Below the pieces are notes generated by a model. The model did no database searches and had not been told where the DNA came from. It saw nothing but the letters and a program-made list of their open reading frames with translations. Positions 29,974 to 39,157 of a DNA stretch of 64,000 bases are shown in pieces; position 1 is the first letter of the stretch; the number at the start of each line of letters is the position of its first letter. The DNA comes from Pseudomonas vranovensis DSM 16006. GTDB taxonomy: Bacteria; Pseudomonadota; Gammaproteobacteria; Pseudomonadales; Pseudomonadaceae. A program made the translations under genes and the position numbers. The stretch is taken from the NCBI RefSeq assembly GCF_000425805.1, contig NZ_AUED01000017.1:62001-126000 (forward strand). The letters run 5' to 3'.

Positions 29974-30491
29974 GGCGAGACATCTTTGTGTTGGGCATGA
30001 AGTGCTGCCGCGGCGCAATGGCTCAGGGCTTTGTTCAGGTGACGCTCGACGGCGCGCGGGTCCAGCCCCAGGCGCGCGGCGATGTCCTTGTAGCTCAGCT
30101 GTTCGACCCGGGCCAGCAGGAACACCTCGCGGGTAGGCGAGGGCAGGCCGTCGATCAGGCGCTCGAGATGGTCGAGGGTATTGCCGGCCACCGCGCTGCG
30201 CTCCGGCGAGGTTTCGTTGAGCAGAAGCCCCAGCGCCTGTTCGTCGTTGACGCCACGTACCTGGGTGCGACGGGCATGGTCGATGCTCAGGTTGTTGGCG
30301 ATGCGGTAAAGGAAGGCACGCAGGTTGCCCACCTCGCCACGCTCGCTGTGCATCAGGCGGACAAAGGCATCCTGGAGCAGATCGAGCGCGGTCTCCCGGC
30401 AACGCACCCGACGTGTGAGGAACGCCAGCAGTTCGCTGCGATGACGCTGGTAGAGCAGCGACAGGTTGCGTTGATCCTGGTTGTCGGGCAT
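29970..30491 (-). CDS. FecI-type ECF sigma factor
   Basis: A 173-residue extracytoplasmic-function sigma factor with region 2 (LLAFLTRRVRCRETALDLLQDAFVRL) and region 4 (LPSPTREVFLLARVEQLSYKDIAARLGLDPRAVERHLNKAL). It should direct RNA polymerase to the receptor promoter when the cognate ferric siderophore is sensed. It overlaps fecR by four bases. A Fur-box-like site lies about 60 bases upstream, fitting expression only under iron limitation. Confidence 0.93.
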   Translation of the reverse strand: MPDNQDQRNLSLLYQRHRSELLAFLTRRVRCRETALDLLQDAFVRLMHSERGEVGNLRAFLYRIANNLSIDHARRTQVRGVNDEQALGLLLNETSPERSAVAGNTLDHLERLIDGLPSPTREVFLLARVEQLSYKDIAARLGLDPRAVERHLNKALSHCAAAALHAQHKDVSP

Positions 30492-30549
30492 GGCGTGTGC
30501 GGCCTCTAAACAGGCGGGCAGTGGGGTTACATGTTTTGGCGATGCTAAC

Positions 30550-30568
30550 GTTATTGAGAATTATTAAC
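30550..30568 (-). promoter_or_regulatory. Fur-box-like operator upstream of fecI
   Basis: The minus-strand sequence GTTAATAATTCTCAATAAC matches the 19-base Fur consensus at 13 positions by my count and lies about 60 bases before the sigma-factor start. It also sits ahead of the divergent MFS gene. Confidence 0.6.
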
Positions 30569-30662
30569 AAGTACGCCTGTCGGTTGCCGTGGAAAAGAGA
30601 TAGTGCGCTTGCTAACGAATTCTGGATAATTGGATCCCGCCTACCGGATGGATGTTTTTGTC

Positions 30663-31880
30663 ATGGCTGTGAGCAGTGCCTCGTCGACTTCCCCCGCCAG
30701 CACCGCGACTGCCCAGAGCAGCCCGTTGGTCATGCGCATCATTGCCGCCTGCGCCCTGGCGCACCTGATCAACGACTTGATTCAGGCGGTATTGCCGTCG
30801 ATCTACCCGTTGCTCAAGGCCAACTACGGGCTGAGCTTTGCCCAGGTGGGCCTGATCACCCTGACCTTCCAGATCACTGCCTCGCTGCTGCAACCCTGGG
30901 TGGGGTTCTACACCGACCGCAAACCGATGCCGAACCTGCTACCCCTGGGCACCCTTTGCACGCTGGTGGGGATCGTCATGCTGGCCTATGTCGGCAGCTT
31001 CCCGATGATCCTGCTGGCGGCGGCGCTGGTGGGGATTGGTTCCTCGACCTTCCACCCCGAGACTTCACGCATTGCGCGCCTGGCCTCGGGCGGTCGCTTC
31101 GGGCTTGCACAATCGACCTTCCAGGTGGGTGGTAACGCCGGCTCGGCGTTCGGTCCGTTGCTGGCGGCGGCGATCATTATTCCCTTCGGCCAGGGCAACG
31201 TGGTGTGGTTCGGCCTGTTCGCAATCTTCGCCGTGCTGGTGACCTACGGCCTGAGCCGCTGGTACAAGGAGCACCTGAACCTGTTCAAGGCCAAGCAGGG
31301 CCAGCGCGCCACCCACGGCCTGTCGCGCCAGCGAGTGATCGGAGCGCTGGTGGTACTGGGCCTGCTGGTGTTCTCCAAGTACTTCTACATGGCCAGCTTC
31401 ACCAGCTATTTCACCTTTTACCTGATCGAGAAGTTCGACCTGTCGGTGGGCAGCTCGCAGCTGCATCTGTTCCTGTTCCTCGGCGCAGTGGCGGCCGGCA
31501 CCTTTTTCGGTGGGCCGATCGGTGACCGGATCGGCCGCAAGGCGGTGATCTGGTTCTCGATCCTGGGCGTGGCGCCGTTCACCTTGTTACTGCCTTATGT
31601 GGACCTGTTCTGGACCAGCGTCCTGAGTGTGATCATCGGCTTTATCCTGGCCTCGGCGTTCTCGGCCATCGTGGTGTATGCCCAGGAGCTGGTGCCGGGC
31701 AATGTCGGCATGATCGCGGGAATTTTCTTCGGACTGATGTTCGGTTTTGGCGGTATCGGTGCGGCGCTGCTCGGCTACCTGGCCGACTTCAAGGGCATCG
31801 AGTACGTCTACAGCCTGTGTTCCTACCTGCCATTGTTCGGCTTGCTGGCGGTCCTGCTGCCGTCTACCGGCAAGCGCTGA
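30663..31880 (+). CDS. MFS transporter, Fsr/fosmidomycin-resistance type
   Basis: A 405-residue membrane protein with 12 predicted hydrophobic segments. The pattern LAHLINDLIQAVLPSIYPLLKANYGLSFAQVGLI and FHPETSRIARLASGGRFGLAQSTFQVGGNAGSA is that of the Fsr subfamily of major facilitators, whose members export fosmidomycin and similar compounds. Several start codons are possible; ATG 30663 (MAVSSASSTSP) is used here, with ATG 30648 as an alternative. It is divergent from fecI and shares the region with the Fur-like site; whether iron regulates it is unknown. Confidence 0.85.
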   Translation: MAVSSASSTSPASTATAQSSPLVMRIIAACALAHLINDLIQAVLPSIYPLLKANYGLSFAQVGLITLTFQITASLLQPWVGFYTDRKPMPNLLPLGTLCTLVGIVMLAYVGSFPMILLAAALVGIGSSTFHPETSRIARLASGGRFGLAQSTFQVGGNAGSAFGPLLAAAIIIPFGQGNVVWFGLFAIFAVLVTYGLSRWYKEHLNLFKAKQGQRATHGLSRQRVIGALVVLGLLVFSKYFYMASFTSYFTFYLIEKFDLSVGSSQLHLFLFLGAVAAGTFFGGPIGDRIGRKAVIWFSILGVAPFTLLLPYVDLFWTSVLSVIIGFILASAFSAIVVYAQELVPGNVGMIAGIFFGLMFGFGGIGAALLGYLADFKGIEYVYSLCSYLPLFGLLAVLLPSTGKR

Positions 31881-31957
31881 AGGCTCAAGCACGGGCTATT
31901 GACGGGTGGCATGGGTTCTCCTAGAGTGCCGCCCGTCCTTTACTGCGTAGCCGACGA

Positions 31958-32101
31958 ATGAATCGCTCCAGCCTCCCTTGCCAGTACTGCCAGCCGGTTA
32001 TCCTGACCCGCTGCTGCGATTGGCCGAGCGATACCGTCCTCAAGCGTCGGCGCAGCGTGCTGTTCGCCTTTACCTTCTCCCCTCCCCGTCACACCCTCTG
32101 A
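31958..32101 (+). CDS. Possible small cysteine-containing protein, 47 aa
   Basis: The gap 31881-32222 (342 bases) between two MFS genes contains an open frame from ATG 31958 encoding 47 residues (MNRSSLPCQYCQPVILTRCC...). It has CQYC and CC pairs that could bind metal. No good ribosome binding site is seen, so it may be noncoding. Nothing else, apart from a likely promoter for the next gene, was recognised in this gap. Confidence 0.2.
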   Translation: MNRSSLPCQYCQPVILTRCCDWPSDTVLKRRRSVLFAFTFSPPRHTL

Positions 32102-32222
32102 CAAGGCCGTTGCACGCCCGGCGCCTTGCCGTGGCCCGGCCTTGATGCACCTGAATATTTTATCGGTCGTGTAGACCCGGCCCGGGGCGCGAAGTCGCGT
32201 CTGCGCCGGGAGTGGAGTTGTG

Positions 32223-33383
32223 ATGAACAAGCGTTTTCTGGCGGGCCTGTTGTTCGCCGTGTCGGTGGTCGGCTTCAGCCTTGGTGCGAGCCTGCCACTG
32301 GTGTCCCTGCGTCTGCTCGAAGCGGGCGCCAGTACCCTGCAGATCGGCGTGCTTTCGGCCATTCCGGCGGCGGGCATGATGCTCTCGGCATTCATGGTCG
32401 ATGCCTGCTGCCGGCACCTGACCCGGCGCACCATTTACCTGCTGTGCTTTGGTTTGTGCACCTTGAGCATCGGCCTGCTGGAATGGGCGTTCTCTTCGAT
32501 CTACCTGCTGGGTCTGTTGCGCCTGGGGCTGGGGATCGGCATGGGCATCGCCATCATCCTGGGTGAGTCGTGGGTCAACGAACTGAGCCCGGAGCACAAC
32601 CGCGGCAAGATCATGGCGCTGTACGCCACGGCCTTCACTGGCTTCCAGATGCTCGGCCCGGCGATGCTGGCGTTGGTCGGCGCGCAGAGCACATCGGTGA
32701 CCGCCGTGGTCACGGCCTGCTATGGCCTGGCGCTATTGTGCATCCTGCTGACGGTGCCCAACGATCATGTGGAGCATGGTGAAGAGGGCGAAAAGAGCTT
32801 CTCGCTGGCGGGCTTTTTCCGCGTCGCGCCGGCGCTGTGCATGGGCGTGTTGTTCTTCTCCTTCTTCGATGCGGTGATCCTTTCGTTGATGCCGGTGTAT
32901 GCCTCCAGTCACGGGTTTGCCGTGGGGGTGGCCGCGTTGATGGTCACCGTGATCCTGACCGGCGACATGCTGTTCCAGCTGCCGCTGGGCTGGCTGGCGG
33001 ACCGCAGTGAGCGCACCCTGGTGCATCTGGTGTGTGGTGTGGTGGCGATGCTGATCGGCATCGCCTTGCCCTGGCTGCTGCAGGTGCAGTGGTTGCTGTG
33101 GCCGGCACTGGTGTTGCTCGGCGCGGTGGCGGGCGGGGTGTATACCCTGGCGCTGGTGCTGATCGGGCAGCAGTTCAAGGGGCAGGACCTGGTGACCGCC
33201 AATGCCAGTGTCGGCTTGCTGTGGGGCGTGGGTAGCCTGGTGGGGCCGTTGGTCAGTGGTGCGGCGATGGATGTGGCGCCGCATGGCCTGCCCATGGCGC
33301 TGGCGGTGATGGCGGCGCTGTTCGTGTGCTTTGCGCGCAACGCTAATCGCAAGGCGTACCGAGTCAGGGCAGAGGCGCCGTAG
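32223..33383 (+). CDS. MFS transporter, YcaD/UMF2-like
   Basis: A 386-residue membrane protein with about 12 hydrophobic segments, beginning MNKRFLAGLLFAVSVVGFSLGASLPLVSLRL. The pattern GLGIGMGIAIILGESWVNELSPEHNRGKIMALYATAFTGFQMLGP is typical of the YcaD/YfkF group. The substrate is unknown. ATG 32223 follows GTGGAG by five bases; GTG 32220 is an alternative. It is followed by an FCD-type regulator on the same strand, but that gene has its own promoter. Confidence 0.86.
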   Translation: MNKRFLAGLLFAVSVVGFSLGASLPLVSLRLLEAGASTLQIGVLSAIPAAGMMLSAFMVDACCRHLTRRTIYLLCFGLCTLSIGLLEWAFSSIYLLGLLRLGLGIGMGIAIILGESWVNELSPEHNRGKIMALYATAFTGFQMLGPAMLALVGAQSTSVTAVVTACYGLALLCILLTVPNDHVEHGEEGEKSFSLAGFFRVAPALCMGVLFFSFFDAVILSLMPVYASSHGFAVGVAALMVTVILTGDMLFQLPLGWLADRSERTLVHLVCGVVAMLIGIALPWLLQVQWLLWPALVLLGAVAGGVYTLALVLIGQQFKGQDLVTANASVGLLWGVGSLVGPLVSGAAMDVAPHGLPMALAVMAALFVCFARNANRKAYRVRAEAP

Positions 33384-33436
33384 CCACTGCCGTGAGGCTG
33401 CGATTGGCCGCGAAGCGGCCAGCGCTTCTGATGCAT

Positions 33437-33464
33437 GTGATCGTACAACTGATTGCGCTATGAT
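33437..33464 (+). promoter_or_regulatory. Operator-promoter region of the FCD regulator
   Basis: GTGATCGTACAAC (33437-33449) matches 12 of 13 bases of GTTATCGTACAAC at 40129-40141 upstream of kdgD. A TATGAT -10-like box (33459-33464) lies just downstream, so the operator would overlap the -35 region. This suggests autoregulation. Confidence 0.55.
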
Positions 33465-33489
33465 CCGGGTTAAAGAATATTCGGGACAG

Positions 33490-34257
33490 ATGTTCGATAT
33501 GAAAGACCAGAGCGCACTGCCACGTGCCCGCAGAAAGCCCCGTAGCCTGGCCCAGGAGCTGGTGACCGTGCTCACCGAGCGTATCCGTGATGGCCACTTG
33601 AAGCGCGGCGACAAGCTGCCGACCGAGTCGGCAATCATGGAAGAGCAGGGCGTCAGCCGCACCGTGGTGCGCGAGGCGATCTCGCGCCTGCAGGCGGCCG
33701 GGCAGGTGGAAACCCGGCATGGCATCGGCACCTTTGTGCTGGATACACCGAGCCCGAGTGGTTTTCGTATTGATCCGGCGACCATCGTCACCTTGCGAGA
33801 GGTGCTGGCGGTACTGGAGCTGCGTATCAGCCTGGAGACGGAGTCGGCAGGGCTTGCTGCGCTGCGCCGCAGCCCGGAGCAACTGGCGGCGATGCGTGAG
33901 GCGCTGGATGCGTTGAACGAAAGCGTGGCCCATGCCAGTGATGCGGTGGCTTCGGACTTTCAGTTCCACCTGCAGATTGCCATGGCGACGGGCAATCGCT
34001 ACTTCACCGACATCATGACCCACCTGGGTACCAGCATCATCCCGCGTACTCGGTTGAACTCCGCCCGGTTGGCGCACGATGATCAGCAGCATTACATGAG
34101 CCGCCTGAGTCATGAGCACGAGGCGATTTATGAGGCTATTGCGCGTCAGGATGCCGAGGCGGCGCGGGCGGCGATGCGCCTGCACCTGACCAACAGCCGG
34201 GAGCGGTTGCGGCTGGCCCATGAAGAGGCCGAGGCGCAAGGGAACAAAACCAACTGA
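33490..34257 (+). CDS. FadR-family (GntR/FCD) transcriptional regulator
   Basis: A 255-residue regulator with an N-terminal winged HTH (about 20-80, LAQELVTVLTERIRDGHLKRGDKLPTESAIMEEQGVSRTVVREAISRLQAAGQVETRHGIGTFV) and a C-terminal FCD helical domain (LRISLETESAGLAALRRSPEQLAAMREALDAL) with His residues that bind metal and ligand in this family. ATG 33490 is chosen because the operator and -10 box lie directly before it; 33460 and 33499 are alternatives. The position next to the aldarate genes and a shared operator suggest it controls them. Confidence 0.88.
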   Translation: MFDMKDQSALPRARRKPRSLAQELVTVLTERIRDGHLKRGDKLPTESAIMEEQGVSRTVVREAISRLQAAGQVETRHGIGTFVLDTPSPSGFRIDPATIVTLREVLAVLELRISLETESAGLAALRRSPEQLAAMREALDALNESVAHASDAVASDFQFHLQIAMATGNRYFTDIMTHLGTSIIPRTRLNSARLAHDDQQHYMSRLSHEHEAIYEAIARQDAEAARAAMRLHLTNSRERLRLAHEEAEAQGNKTN

Positions 34258-34268
34258 CGGCGGGGCTC

Positions 34269-34340
34269 TGTGGGAGCGGGCTTGCCCCGCGATGCGATCT
34301 GCCTGACGGTACGTTTTCGCGCGGCAAGCCCGCTCCTACA
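34269..34340. repeat. Inverted pair of REP-like units
   Basis: TGTGGGAGCGGGCTTGCCCC (from 34269) is matched by an inverted copy at 34318-34340 with a 26-base spacer. Each unit is itself partly palindromic. It stands between convergent genes. Confidence 0.82.
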
Positions 34341-34371
34341 GAAATCCGCTATGCCCTGCGATCTTTGCCGA

Positions 34372-35955
34372 TCAGCCAATCGATTCAACCGACCACTCGC
34401 CATTGACCAGGCGCTTCAACCCCAGCGGGTTGCTGTTGCGCAAGGCCTCGGGCAGCAATGCCTCGGGGTAGTTCTGGTAGCACACCGGCCGCAGGAAGCG
34501 GTCAATCGCCAAGGTGCCCACCGAGGTTCCACGGGCATCGGAGGTCGCAGGATAAGGCCCGCCATGAACCATGGCATCGCACACTTCCACACCGGTCGGG
34601 TAACCGTTGACCAGGATACGGCCCACCTTCTGCTCCAGCACCGGTACCAGCCACTGATACCCCTGCAGGTCTCCCGGCTCGCCAATCAGGGTGGCGGTCA
34701 GTTGGCCGCGCAATCCCTGCAATGCTGCCTTGAGCTCGGCATCGTCGCGGGCTTCGACGACGATGGTGGTTGGGCCGAAAACTTCTTCCTGCAGCAGATC
34801 GTCGCCGTTCAGCAGCAGCTCGACATCGGCCTTGAACAGTTGCGGTCGGGCCTGGTTGCCTTCCTGCGGCTGGCCGGCCAGGTGGCTGATGCCAGGATGG
34901 CTGTGCAGGTGCTCCAGCCCTTTGCTGTAGCTGCGCAGGCCCCCGGCATTGAGCATGGTCTGTGGCGCCTGGGCAGCCATTTGCTCCTGCAGGTGCGCCT
35001 GGAAGGCGGCGAAGGCTGGCGAACGGATGCCCAGCACCAGGCCAGGGTTGGTGCAGAACTGGCCGCAGCCCATCACCACGGAAGCGGCCAGTTCGCGGGC
35101 TACGGTTTCACCTCTGGCGGCCAACGCCTCAGGCAACAGGATGACCGGGTTGATGCTCGACATTTCGGCAAACACCGGGATCGGCTGCGCCCGCTCGGCC
35201 GCCATCTTGCACAGGGCATTGCCACCGCTGAGCGAGCCGGTAAAGCCTACCGCCTGGATCGCCGGGTGCTTGACCAGCCATTCGCCGACGCCAGCGCCGA
35301 AGATCATGTTGAACACACCTTTGGGCATGCCGGTACGTTCGGCGGCGCGAACAATGGCGCAGCCGACCAGGTCGGCGGTGGCCATATGGCCGCTATGGGC
35401 CTTGAACACTACCGGGCAACCGGCCGCCAGGGCCGCAGCGGTATCGCCGCCGGCGGTGGAGAAGGCCAGCGGGAAGTTGCTGGCGCCAAACACTGCCACC
35501 GGGCCGACGCCAATACGCATCTGGCGCAGGTCGACACGCGGCAATGGCTTGCGCTCAGGCAGCGCCAGGTCGATGCGCGCACCGACAAAATCCCCGCGCT
35601 GCAAGACTTGGGCAAACAAGCGCATCTGTCCGCTGGTACGCGCACGCTCTCCCTGGATGCGGGCCGCGGGCAGGGCGGTTTCCTGGCAGACGATGGCGAC
35701 GAAATCATCGCCCAGGGCATCCAGTTCATCGGCAATGGCCAGCAGAAATTCGCTACGGCGTTGCGGGCTCAGCTGGCGAAACTCGATGAACGCTGCTTCG
35801 GCCGCACGGGCGGCGCTGTCCACTTCGCTTTCGGTGGCCTGGATGAAGCTGTACGGCAGGGCTTCACCGGTACTGGCATCGAGGCTTTTCAAAGTCTGGC
35901 TGCCTGCGGCGCTGCGCGCACCGGCAATGAAGTTGTGACCCAGAACGGTTGGCAT
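34372..35955 (-). CDS. 2-oxoglutarate-semialdehyde-type aldehyde dehydrogenase
   Basis: A 527-residue NADP-linked ALDH of the group that oxidises 2-oxoglutarate semialdehyde (2,5-dioxopentanoate) to 2-oxoglutarate. It has the nucleotide-binding region (VGPVAVFGASNFPLAFSTAGGDTAAALAAGCPV), Glu in FAEMSSINPV and catalytic Cys in MGCGQFCTNPG. It is the last gene of the minus-strand aldarate operon (kdgD product is exactly its substrate), with a 104-base gap and hairpin after garD. Substrate is inferred from subfamily and context. Confidence 0.88.
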   Translation of the reverse strand: MPTVLGHNFIAGARSAAGSQTLKSLDASTGEALPYSFIQATESEVDSAARAAEAAFIEFRQLSPQRRSEFLLAIADELDALGDDFVAIVCQETALPAARIQGERARTSGQMRLFAQVLQRGDFVGARIDLALPERKPLPRVDLRQMRIGVGPVAVFGASNFPLAFSTAGGDTAAALAAGCPVVFKAHSGHMATADLVGCAIVRAAERTGMPKGVFNMIFGAGVGEWLVKHPAIQAVGFTGSLSGGNALCKMAAERAQPIPVFAEMSSINPVILLPEALAARGETVARELAASVVMGCGQFCTNPGLVLGIRSPAFAAFQAHLQEQMAAQAPQTMLNAGGLRSYSKGLEHLHSHPGISHLAGQPQEGNQARPQLFKADVELLLNGDDLLQEEVFGPTTIVVEARDDAELKAALQGLRGQLTATLIGEPGDLQGYQWLVPVLEQKVGRILVNGYPTGVEVCDAMVHGGPYPATSDARGTSVGTLAIDRFLRPVCYQNYPEALLPEALRNSNPLGLKRLVNGEWSVESIG

Positions 35956-36020
35956 GGGGAGCTCCTGGTTCGAGTTTAAGGATGAAGGACGTCGGATGAC
36001 TTGAAAGGCAGTAACGCAAT

Positions 36021-36052
36021 CACCTCCAACACCGCGTCGGGTGCGGGAGGTG
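36021..36052. other. Intercistronic hairpin before the aldehyde dehydrogenase gene
   Basis: CACCTCC (36021-36027) can pair with GGAGGTG (36046-36052) between garD and the dehydrogenase gene. No T-run follows on the minus strand, so it is probably an mRNA hairpin or an attenuator rather than a terminator. Confidence 0.45.
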
Positions 36053-36059
36053 ACGACGC

Positions 36060-37613
36060 TCAGGTAATGGGTGCAGGGTTGAACAGGGTGATGTCGTTGT
36101 GCAGCCTGTAGCGTTCGGCCCAGGTCTGCTTGCGGCCGCTGGCTACGTCCAGGTAGTAGTGGAACAGTTCCCAGCCCAGCTCTTCGATGCTGGCGCGGCC
36201 GGTGGCAATGCGCCCCGCGTCGATGTCGATCAGGTCGGGCCAGCGTTCGGCAAGCTCGGTGCGGGTCGACACCTTGACCACCGGCGCCATGGCCAGGCCA
36301 TAGGGCGTGCCGCGCCCGGTGGTGAATACATGCAGGTTCATGCCGGCCGCCAGTTGCAGGGTACCGCAGACAAAATCGCTGGCCGGCGTGGCGCAGAACA
36401 CCAGGCCCTTGCTGGCAACGCGCTCGCCAGGGCCGAGCACGCCATTGATGGCGCTGCTGCCGGACTTGACGATCGACCCAAGGGACTTCTCGACAATGTT
36501 GGACAACCCGCCTTTCTTGTTGCCCGGCGTGGTGTTGGCACTGCGGTCGGCCTCGCCGCGTTGCAGGTACTGGTCGTACCAGTCCATCTCGCGCACCAGG
36601 GCATGGGCCACTTCCGGGGTTTCGGCGCGGGAGGTGAGCATGTAGATGGCGTCACGCACTTCGGTGACTTCCGAGAACATGACCGTGGCACCTGCGCGAA
36701 TCAATAGGTCCGATGCATAGCCCAGCGCCGGGTTGGCGGTGATGCCGGAAAACGCATCGCTGCCACCGCACTGCATGCCCAGGATCAGTTCCGAGGCCGG
36801 TACGGTTTCGCGGCGGCGCTGGTCGAGTTTTTTCAGGCGTGTTTCAGCCAGTTCCATGATCTGCTCGACCATTTCGGCAAAGCCGTGGCTGGCATCCTGC
36901 AGGCGGTAGAGCCAGGGCTCGCTCAGGTCGACCGAGGCGTCGCCCTCGTGCATCACCTGGCCTGCCTGCAGCTTTTCGCAGCCCAGGCTGATGACCAGTG
37001 CTTCGCCGCCCAGGTTGGGGTTGCGGGCCAGGTTACGCACGGTACGGATCGGAATATAGGCGTCGCGGGCGTTGATCGCTACACCGCAGCCATAGCTGTG
37101 GGTCAGGGCCACCACGTCATCGACGTTGGGGTACTTGGGCAGCAACTCGTCGCGGATGCGTTTTACCGCATGGTCAAGCACCCCGGTCACGCACTGTACG
37201 GTGGTGGTGATGCCCAGTATGTTGCGGGTGCCGACTGTGCCGTCGGCGTTGCGATAGCCCTCGAAGGTGTAGCCTTCAAGCGGCGGCAGCGCGGCGGGCA
37301 CGGCGTCCGACATCGGCAGGCTGTCCAGTGGCGGTGCCGACGGCATGGCCAGTTGAGTTTCCTTGACCCAACTGCCCTGGGGCAGGTCTTGCAGCGCGTA
37401 GCCGATGATCTGGCCGTAGCGCACTACCTGCTCACCCTTGGCGATGTTCACCAGGGCCACCTTGTGGCTCTGTGGAATGCCTTCGGTCACCGTCAGGCCA
37501 TCGGCAAAGCGGCTGCCTTCGGCAACACCCTGATCATTCACCACGACAACGACGTTGTCCTGTTCATGCAGGCGCACGTAGCGGGGTGAGTCGGCGTGTT
37601 CGATCATGTGCAT
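36060..37613 (-). CDS. garD: Galactarate dehydratase
   Basis: GarD dehydrates galactarate to 5-dehydro-4-deoxy-D-glucarate. The 517-residue UxaA/GarD-family protein has an N-terminal SAF domain (about 1-90, [30 protein letters not shown]) and a catalytic domain with [40 protein letters not shown] and [38 protein letters not shown]. The length equals E. coli GarD (523). AAGAAGGG lies about nine bases ahead of ATG 37613. It sits between the transporter and dehydrogenase genes of the operon; altronate dehydratase is a less likely alternative. Confidence 0.9.
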   Translation of the reverse strand: MHMIEHADSPRYVRLHEQDNVVVVVNDQGVAEGSRFADGLTVTEGIPQSHKVALVNIAKGEQVVRYGQIIGYALQDLPQGSWVKETQLAMPSAPPLDSLPMSDAVPAALPPLEGYTFEGYRNADGTVGTRNILGITTTVQCVTGVLDHAVKRIRDELLPKYPNVDDVVALTHSYGCGVAINARDAYIPIRTVRNLARNPNLGGEALVISLGCEKLQAGQVMHEGDASVDLSEPWLYRLQDASHGFAEMVEQIMELAETRLKKLDQRRRETVPASELILGMQCGGSDAFSGITANPALGYASDLLIRAGATVMFSEVTEVRDAIYMLTSRAETPEVAHALVREMDWYDQYLQRGEADRSANTTPGNKKGGLSNIVEKSLGSIVKSGSSAINGVLGPGERVASKGLVFCATPASDFVCGTLQLAAGMNLHVFTTGRGTPYGLAMAPVVKVSTRTELAERWPDLIDIDAGRIATGRASIEELGWELFHYYLDVASGRKQTWAERYRLHNDITLFNPAPIT

Positions 37614-37653
37614 GGGTTGGCCCTTCTTGTACTGTATTCAGGCTGATCAACAC

Positions 37654-37675
37654 GCCTGCGGCCAGGGCCGCAGGC
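37654..37675. other. Intercistronic hairpin between gudP and garD
   Basis: GCCTGCGGCC (37654-37663) and GGCCGCAGGC (37666-37675) are perfectly complementary around a two-base gap. There is no T-run on either side, so a role in mRNA stability or attenuation is more likely than termination. Confidence 0.55.
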
Positions 37676-37682
37676 GCTTCAC

Positions 37683-39059
37683 TCAACGACGGGTTTCGGC
37701 CAGCGCGCCCGCAGTTGGCTGCGTTTGGGCGTTGCCGTTCTTGCTCGGGTCTTCACGCAATTCGATCCGCTTGATCGGGCCGACGATCACCAGGTAGCTG
37801 AACACCGCCACCAGAGCGTTGGCACCCACATACACCAGGGCCCACTTGAACGAGCCGGTGGCGCTGATGATGTAGCCGATGATGATCGGCGTGGTGATCG
37901 AGGCGATGTTGCCGAAGGTATTGAACATGCCGCCGGACAGCCCGGCGATCTGCTTGGGCGAGGTGTCGGACACCACCGCCCAGCCCAGCGCACCCAGGCC
38001 CTTGCCGAAGAATGCCAAGGCCATGATGCCTACCACCATCCACTCGGCATCGACGTAGTTGCAGATGATCATCGAGGTCGACAGCAGCAGGCCGATGACG
38101 ATGGGCGCCTTGCGGGCGAAGGTCAGCGAGTTGCCACGGCGCAGCAGGTGATCGGAGATGATCCCGCCCAGCACGCCGCCGATAAACCCGCAGATTGCTG
38201 GCAACGAGGCGATGAAACCGGCCTTGAGGATCGACATGCCACGCTCCTGCACCAGGTACACCGGGAACCAGGTCAGGAAGAAATAGGTAATGGCGTTGAT
38301 GCAGTACTGGCCCAGGTAGATGCCGAGCATCATGCGGCTGCTGAGCAGCTGTTTGATGTAGCCCCATTTCGGCCCGCTCTTGCCGGCCTGCCTGGGTTTG
38401 TCCATGTCCACCAGACCGCCGTTCTGCTCGATGTGCTCAAGCTCGGCAACGCTGATCATCGGGTGTTCCTTGGGGTTGTAGATCAGCTTCATCCAGGCAA
38501 CCGAGAACAGGATGCCCAGCACGCCCATGACGATGAACACATGCTCCCAGCCCCAGGAATGGACGATCCAGCCCATCAGCGGTGCGAACAGCACAGTGGC
38601 GAAGTACTGCGCCGAGTTGAAGATGGCAGAGGCCGTGCCACGCTCGGCCGTCGGGAACCAGGCCGCGACGATACGGGCGTTGCCAGGAAAGGAGGGCGCT
38701 TCGGCAAAGCCGACCAGAAAGCGCAGCATGAACAGGGCGATGATCGCGTTGGCCACTGGCAGGTAGCCGACAAAACCTTGCAGCACGGTGAATGCCGACC
38801 AGGTGAAGATGCTCAGGGCGTAGACCTTCTTGGAGCCGAAGCGGTCGAGCAGCCAGCCGCCAGGGATCTGCCCCAGCACATACGCCCAGCCAAACGCCGA
38901 GAAGATGTAGCCGAGGGTGACGGCGTCGATGCCCAGGTCCTTCTGCAGGCTTGAGCCGGCAATGGAAATGGTGGCGCGGTCGGCATAGTTGATCGTGGTC
39001 ACGATGAACAGCATGAACAGGATCAGATAGCGCACATGCGTCTTTTTAGTCGCTTGCAT
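37683..39059 (-). CDS. gudP: MFS transporter for aldarates (GudP/GarP-like)
   Basis: A 458-residue anion:cation symporter family MFS protein, start MQATKKTHVRYLILFMLFIVTTINYADRATIS, the hallmark of the GudP/GarP/ExuT group. It has twelve hydrophobic segments with a cytoplasmic loop in the middle (about 210-245). It should import galactarate and/or glucarate. Operon order kdgD-gudP-garD-ALDH supports this. Which aldarate is preferred cannot be read from sequence. Confidence 0.86.
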   Translation of the reverse strand: MQATKKTHVRYLILFMLFIVTTINYADRATISIAGSSLQKDLGIDAVTLGYIFSAFGWAYVLGQIPGGWLLDRFGSKKVYALSIFTWSAFTVLQGFVGYLPVANAIIALFMLRFLVGFAEAPSFPGNARIVAAWFPTAERGTASAIFNSAQYFATVLFAPLMGWIVHSWGWEHVFIVMGVLGILFSVAWMKLIYNPKEHPMISVAELEHIEQNGGLVDMDKPRQAGKSGPKWGYIKQLLSSRMMLGIYLGQYCINAITYFFLTWFPVYLVQERGMSILKAGFIASLPAICGFIGGVLGGIISDHLLRRGNSLTFARKAPIVIGLLLSTSMIICNYVDAEWMVVGIMALAFFGKGLGALGWAVVSDTSPKQIAGLSGGMFNTFGNIASITTPIIIGYIISATGSFKWALVYVGANALVAVFSYLVIVGPIKRIELREDPSKNGNAQTQPTAGALAETRR

Positions 39060-39107
39060 GCAGGTGTACTCCCACTAATTATTTTTGTGCGGGGTTCTGT
39101 TTATTGT

Positions 39108-39135
39108 GGAGCCGAAGGGGTCAGGCTTCGGCTCC
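39108..39135. other. Intercistronic hairpin between kdgD and gudP
   Basis: GGAGCCGAAG (39108-39117) pairs with CTTCGGCTCC (39126-39135). There is no T-run on the minus strand, as with the other gaps of this operon. Confidence 0.55.
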
Positions 39136-39157
39136 GGCGACCTGCGGTCGTCAGGTG

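Noticed and set aside
34270-35979. 569-codon plus-strand frame opposite the aldehyde dehydrogenase gene
   Set aside because: The minus-strand dehydrogenase has full family motifs; the plus frame begins inside a REP-like repeat and has none.
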